A stretch of 8,796 nt of DNA from DASRFR01 sp035651455 (GTDB lineage Bacteria > Acidobacteriota > Terriglobia > Terriglobales > Acidobacteriaceae). Shown here in pieces: positions 5,830 to 8,796 of this stretch. Each line of letters opens with the position of its first letter. The stretch's first letter is position 1. Below the pieces are notes generated by a model that did no database searches, was not told the DNA's origin, and saw only the letters and a list, made by a program, of their open reading frames with translations. The DNA lies in contig DASRFR010000027.1 in assembly GCA_035651455.1 (NCBI GenBank), positions 1 through 8,796 on the forward strand, written 5' to 3'. Position numbers and translations under genes: made by a program.

Positions 5830-6927
5830 TTAGACGGGCCGAGGGCGCAGGCGACGGACCCACGACATCTCTCGCCCGCGGCTATCCAGTAAGGGATCAA
5901 AATTAAAATCTTTCCGAAGCGCATTTCGCCAGCTCAGTCGCCGCGGACGCGCTTGTTTTTCCTGGCCTAGGAGCATGAACATGGCGGCTGAGGTTCGGTG
6001 TTTCGCGACAGGTGCGAGAAGCCCAAAATACCGGATTGCGTGCCGATATCGATCGTGCACGTGCTCGGCTAGCAGAGAAACAAACTGCTCAATCGGGTAG
6101 CTTGTCAATACCAGCTTTTTCACTTTGAGGTCCTTCCTCCAAAACTCGACTACACCACCCGTGATTTTTTCAAAACGATGCTGCGCGATTGGCGGGCGGC
6201 GAACGTATCTGCCCGCATAGCGCAAGAACTGCCACTTTGTTTTGAAGTGCGCAACGTCAATGTTCCACCAGCGCTCGTATTGTGCGGTAAAGATCGTCTG
6301 GAGTTGAGACGCGCTCCGATCTGACTTGAGAACTTTGGCCTTGAGCGCTCTCCGAAGAAAGGTGATTACCGCATAGCGCCACATCTGCATCAGCTTGTTT
6401 CGATCGAAGAGGAGGTTGTCAACCCACTGACCCGTCTCCTTTTGCAATCCACCCGCAGACACCAGGATGTGGAGATGCGGATTAAACGTCAGACTCCGTC
6501 CGAATGTGTGCTCGACCACCAAAATCAATACCTGCACACCGTATTGGGCCTTCAGCAATTGCTGAATGACTGCGGCTCCCAGGCGCGGCAAATCGTAAAG
6601 AAGGTGCCGGTTTTGGCGAAAAATCGGCCACAAAGCATCAGGCATGGTAAACACCAAGCCCGCATACGGGATATCAGGAAGATCAGTCCACTGCTCGCGC
6701 TGCCAAAGTGCCGTCGCCCGATGTCCGCAACTTGGGCACGATCTGGACTTGCAGGTGTGAGCCACAATTTTCTCTTCGGAGTCAGAAGCAAAGACCTCGG
6801 CTCCCAGAGCAAGCGTCCGGCAGTTAATCATCCTGTTGAAATTATCGCGGACTACGGGTCGATAATGGTCGCTGTCCCAGCGATACCGAGTGCTCTCCAA
6901 TATTTGCTTCAGCGGTTCTTTAATCAT
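5830..6927 (-). CDS. IS91-family HUH/Y2 transposase
   Basis: This 365-residue protein nicks and joins single-stranded DNA for rolling-circle transposition. An N-terminal zinc-binding region has C36, C59, C64, C67 and H69 (HTCKSRSCPSCGHR). FNPHLHILVSAGG at 148-160 carries the HUH-type metal pair H151/H153. Y237 and Y241 in FLRYAGRYVRRPPIA are the two tyrosines of the Y2 active site. Length and motif order match IS91/IS801-type enzymes, and all core catalytic residues are present, so it may be active. The C-terminal DPLLDSRGREM stands where I would expect a CPxCG-type knuckle, so its cysteines appear lost. Its ATG overlaps the ParB-like stop (ATGA), and an AGGAG site (6939-6943) lies 11 bases upstream inside that gene. 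Confidence 0.9.
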   Translation of the reverse strand: MIKEPLKQILESTRYRWDSDHYRPVVRDNFNRMINCRTLALGAEVFASDSEEKIVAHTCKSRSCPSCGHRATALWQREQWTDLPDIPYAGLVFTMPDALWPIFRQNRHLLYDLPRLGAAVIQQLLKAQYGVQVLILVVEHTFGRSLTFNPHLHILVSAGGLQKETGQWVDNLLFDRNKLMQMWRYAVITFLRRALKAKVLKSDRSASQLQTIFTAQYERWWNIDVAHFKTKWQFLRYAGRYVRRPPIAQHRFEKITGGVVEFWRKDLKVKKLVLTSYPIEQFVSLLAEHVHDRYRHAIRYFGLLAPVAKHRTSAAMFMLLGQEKQARPRRLSWRNALRKDFNFDPLLDSRGREMSWVRRLRPRPV

Positions 6928-7847
6928 TTGAGGTTCAGCTCCTGTTGTTTTAGTTTGAGAACTTCCATCAGCTCTTCGCTGATGAAGACATTTCTGCCCG
7001 GCATCTTGATAGGAATCACGCTCACGGCTTCCGGCCGGACCGCATTGAGCTGGGATAAAAACCTCGCGAGATCAACAGGGGACGACGAAGCGGCTGCATT
7101 TCTTGCCTTATGCTGAGATAGCGCTTCCCGGATAGCTTTGCCGACGCCCTTCTTGCTTTGATGAAGCCTCAGCGACTTTACCTGCTCCGTTGGGCGTAGC
7201 GTCCTCCACAGCCACGCGCGATGAATGCTGATTTCTCCACGCCGTAGGGCCTCTTGTAGTTCTGGCTGAACACTGATGAGGATCTGCTTGACCTTGGTAA
7301 CGCTGCCGGTGGAGGTTCCTGCTGCGGCGCCGATCTGGGAGCGAACAACCACCTTCTGAGCTTTGGTCAAAGTTGACCAACCCTTCTTTTGACCTCCCGC
7401 CTTCTGGTTTGCCCGAGCTTTTTCCTGATACGAGGGTTCCAAATCCAATGCCAGAAGTATTCGGAGAAAGGGGTTCAGGCCCGCATGTCGCCGATGCCGT
7501 TGCAACAACAGTTCCAGGCCATCTTCTTCAGTCAGGTCGTACTCAATGCACGGCAAGACTTCGCGATGTTGTTGACGGGCTGCTGCCCACCGGGCATAAC
7601 CGTCAAGGACGACGCGGTCCCGGGTGACGACGATGGGATCTTGAAAGGCACTTTTGCATTTGGCGCTGATAGCGGATAGCTGAGAGGCGCTAACTGAGAG
7701 ACCGTGGCGAAGGTAACTCGGATGGGCACGGAGTTCGTCGACACGGCGGGTTACCAATTGGCCGAAACCTTCAGGGAGGTGGCGATCGGCATCCCCGTTT
7801 CGGGGCGGGGTCGCCATCGCCAGATCTTCTTCCCTTACGAACGCCAT
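6924..7847 (-). CDS. ParB-like DNA-binding protein coupled to the transposase
   Basis: A 307-residue protein. Residues about 45-110 resemble the ParB/Srx fold: PIVVTRDRVVLDGYARWAAA at 71-90 corresponds to the ParB G-x-x-R box with Asp-Gly-Tyr-Ala-Arg, followed by CIEYDLTEEDGLELLLQRH. Residues about 165-190 (QIGAAAGTSTGSVTKVKQIL) form a ParB-type helix-turn-helix, and LRRGEISIHRAW at 201-212 matches the motif that usually follows it. The C-terminal third is a basic linker and a Leu-rich helix (EVLKLKQQELNLK). It differs from chromosomal ParB in the box and has no ParA beside it. It may bind element ends, assist or restrain transposition, or regulate the operon. ATG 7847 has AGGGA five bases upstream; both lie within nested hairpins. 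Confidence 0.75.
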   Translation of the reverse strand: MAFVREEDLAMATPPRNGDADRHLPEGFGQLVTRRVDELRAHPSYLRHGLSVSASQLSAISAKCKSAFQDPIVVTRDRVVLDGYARWAAARQQHREVLPCIEYDLTEEDGLELLLQRHRRHAGLNPFLRILLALDLEPSYQEKARANQKAGGQKKGWSTLTKAQKVVVRSQIGAAAGTSTGSVTKVKQILISVQPELQEALRRGEISIHRAWLWRTLRPTEQVKSLRLHQSKKGVGKAIREALSQHKARNAAASSSPVDLARFLSQLNAVRPEAVSVIPIKMPGRNVFISEELMEVLKLKQQELNLK

Positions 7848-7889
7848 AAGTTCCCTGAGCGGGAAGTTTGGGCTTCGCCGTGGCGTTCG
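7838..7889 (-). promoter_or_regulatory. Nested hairpins covering the ribosome site and start codon of the ParB-like gene
   Basis: On the minus-strand transcript CGAACGCCA (7889-7881) pairs perfectly with TGGCGTTCG (7846-7838), which holds the last two bases of the start codon and the next codons. Inside, TTCCC (7865-7861) pairs with GGGAA (7855-7851), which is most of the Shine-Dalgarno. Both signals would be hidden in folded RNA. Known insertion elements hide their transposase start similarly against read-through transcripts. The pairing is seen; control is inferred. Confidence 0.5.
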
Positions 7890-7970
7890 CTCAACTTTCT
7901 ACCCTGCGGCAGCGAGTGAAAATTGCTGACTTAGTCAGTCTTTATGCATAGATGAGACGGCGTATTCGCA

Positions 7971-7998
7971 TACTCGCGCAGTGCGAGTTGCGCGAGTA
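7971..7998. repeat. Perfect 10-base-pair inverted repeat, possible operator or element end
   Basis: TACTCGCGCA (7971-7980) and TGCGCGAGTA (7989-7998) flank an 8-base loop that itself contains GCGAGT, the core of the right arm. The site lies about 125 bases upstream of the ParB-like start. It could be a binding site of that protein or a hairpin of the element's end. Confidence 0.45.
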
Positions 7999-8159
7999 AT
8001 CTGACGCGAAACCCGCAATAAATTCTTCCTTTCGTTATCGGTTCGATGTAGCATGTCGTACCCTTTTCTCGGGACGTATCTGTCCATTGGTCGGGCCCCG
8101 TAAGACAGCACATTAGGGTCAGCAGGTTACTTAGTCCTGGCGTTAGGACTTTGCGGATT

Positions 8160-8163
8160 GGAG
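8160..8163 (+). promoter_or_regulatory. Ribosome binding site deciding the start at 8172
   Basis: GGAG eight bases before GTG 8172 favours this start over TTG 8151, which has no such site. It sits just downstream of the AGTCCT/AGGACT hairpin (8133-8150), which might influence its access. Confidence 0.5.
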
Positions 8164-8171
8164 ATCTCGTA

Positions 8172-8615
8172 GTGGGACATACTCGTCTCGGCCAGCTTCC
8201 GAAAACGCAGAAGTGGAATGAACTAGTCGAGAAAATCATGGGAGCCGGACTCGCTGGCCGTTTTGTCGGTCCTGAGTTCTACATCGACACGATTGCTGCG
8301 GAGACCCTCGAAGCAAGCCAACAGAGCCTGGCGAGAGCTGCGCGCGACTCCGGCGTTGCTTACACGTTCTATTTGCTGACACGGATAGCTCAGGCGTCGC
8401 GTAGCAAATATTGGGAAAGAGATCTCGCAAACCTCGGTATCCACCTTACATCCGACAGCACAGTGTTCGATTTAACAGTCGAAGTGCAAGGTGCAGTTGA
8501 TCGTCACGTTCGCACTAGATCCGCCGGAGCAACAGATCTGAGCGAGATTGCTCAGCAATCCGCTGGGGCCGCCTCACAGGAATTGTCGATGGCTCGGCAT
8601 ATAGTTTCGGGCTGA
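8172..8615 (+). CDS. Unrecognised conserved-looking protein, C-terminally cut where Rhs sequence begins
   Basis: GTG 8172 gives 147 residues starting VGHTRLGQLPKTQKWNELV. Most is alpha-helical: an Ala/Glu-rich helix (IAAETLEASQQSLARAA, about 47-63), YTFYLLTRIAQASRSKY (about 69-85), then VFDLTVEVQGAVDRHV and ATDLSEIAQQSAG. No membrane helix, signal peptide or catalytic motif is seen. The PKTxKW, AVDRH and TDLxE pattern reminds me of a longer uncharacterised family, perhaps twice this length, but that recollection is weak. The last 14 or so residues (SQELSMARHIVSG) are encoded by bases that read as Rhs in another frame, so the natural C-terminus is probably missing. It is likely a passenger gene truncated by recombination. 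Confidence 0.55.
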   Translation: MGHTRLGQLPKTQKWNELVEKIMGAGLAGRFVGPEFYIDTIAAETLEASQQSLARAARDSGVAYTFYLLTRIAQASRSKYWERDLANLGIHLTSDSTVFDLTVEVQGAVDRHVRTRSAGATDLSEIAQQSAGAASQELSMARHIVSG

Positions 8616-8796
8616 ACTACAACGGAAACGGCACGATCTCGACCGCAAACGACACCCAAAACGGAAACTGGACATACACGTACGACGACTTCAATCGCCT
8701 GTCGTCTGCCAGTGAAACTGGGCAGGCATTCAATTACGCTTATGATCGTCAGGGAAATCGCTGGGGCACCGTGTCGGCATGCAATCCCAGCACCAC
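8573..8796 (+). pseudogene. Rhs/YD-repeat core segment, 5' truncated, running out of the window
   Basis: The frame reads LTGIVDGSAYSFGLNYNGNG, then NWTYTYDDFNRLSSASETGQ and FNYAYDRQGNRWGTV, with clear YD-type repeats (YTYDDFNRL, YAYDRQGNR) of a bacterial Rhs core. Recognisable sequence starts abruptly near 8573 inside the reading frame of the preceding gene and continues beyond the window. No start codon with a ribosome site is visible, and the long N-terminal part of a normal Rhs protein is missing. It is either a remnant or an Rhs gene fused out of frame behind the preceding gene. Confidence 0.75.

Larger units (their letters stand above)
5738..7889 (-). mobile_element. IS91-like rolling-circle insertion element with a ParB-like gene
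   Basis: A two-gene minus-strand unit, ParB-like then HUH/Y2 transposase, flanked by inverted-repeat structures, inserted between Rhs remnants that all read on the plus strand. The family has no target duplication and no classic terminal repeats, so the limits given are only the outer edges of the flanking hairpins. The true terIS may lie further right, before 8172, and the true oriIS may lie nearer 5593. Confidence 0.65.
7890..8171. other. Gene-free stretch with several palindromes, presumed left (terIS) side of the element
   Basis: No coding frame is convincing. Inverted repeats are CTGAC-TTA-GTCAG (7926-7938), TATGCATA (7943-7950), a 10-base-pair stem at 7971-7998 and AGTCCT/AGGACT (8133-8138, 8145-8150). 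Promoters for both the minus-strand operon and the plus-strand gene at 8172 should lie here, but I see no strong -35/-10 pair. Confidence 0.45.

Noticed and set aside
6442..7116. Plus-strand open frame across the transposase/ParB-like junction
   Set aside because: It is antisense to two well-supported genes and its product has no domain character.
6924..7847. Plasmid or chromosome partition locus
   Set aside because: No ParA-type ATPase or replication gene is nearby, and the gene is coupled to a transposase.

Overview
The window reads as an accessory region of a soil-type Acidobacteriota chromosome. This rests on remembered family style: the Rhs core ending with the PDPAGLAAVDPTNP and NRYAYVTNNP pattern, and a secreted propeller-like protein of a kind I associate with that phylum. 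No ribosomal, tRNA or other marker gene is present, so the phylum call is an inference.

Left part (1-2883, + strand): the 3' end of an Rhs/YD-repeat polymorphic toxin is followed by a tightly packed run of toxin-tip and immunity-like genes. The order is tip 1 (to 605), a four-helix membrane protein, tip 2, a three-helix membrane protein, tip 3, a soluble aromatic-rich protein and a small two-helix membrane protein. Neighbours overlap by a few bases or lie up to 12 bases apart. The three tips share the 13-mer GCCGCAAACAACG, encoding Ala-Ala-Asn-Asn, at or near their N-terminal ends. This looks like an array of spare C-terminal tips kept behind the Rhs gene, each with a partner, with the shared 13-mer as a possible swap joint. 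Only the first tip can belong to the upstream Rhs protein.

Middle part (2884-5592, + strand): a GC-rich gene-free stretch with several hairpins leads into a decayed Rhs core end. That fragment has two compensating frameshifts and a fourth, intact tip. A secreted beta-propeller-like protein overlaps the tip's stop codon, and behind it lies a shorter, more decayed Rhs core and tip remnant.

Right part (5593-8796): an IS91-like rolling-circle element lies on the minus strand. A ParB-like DNA-binding protein and an HUH/Y2 transposase form a two-gene operon with an ATGA overlap. The ParB-like gene's ribosome site and start codon sit inside nested hairpins. Beyond it, on the + strand, is the N-terminal part of an unrecognised conserved protein that runs into another Rhs YD-repeat segment, which leaves the window. 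The picture is a recombination-prone Rhs locus: fragments of at least four Rhs units, one mobile element, and cut and joined genes. No tRNA, rRNA or CRISPR array is visible.
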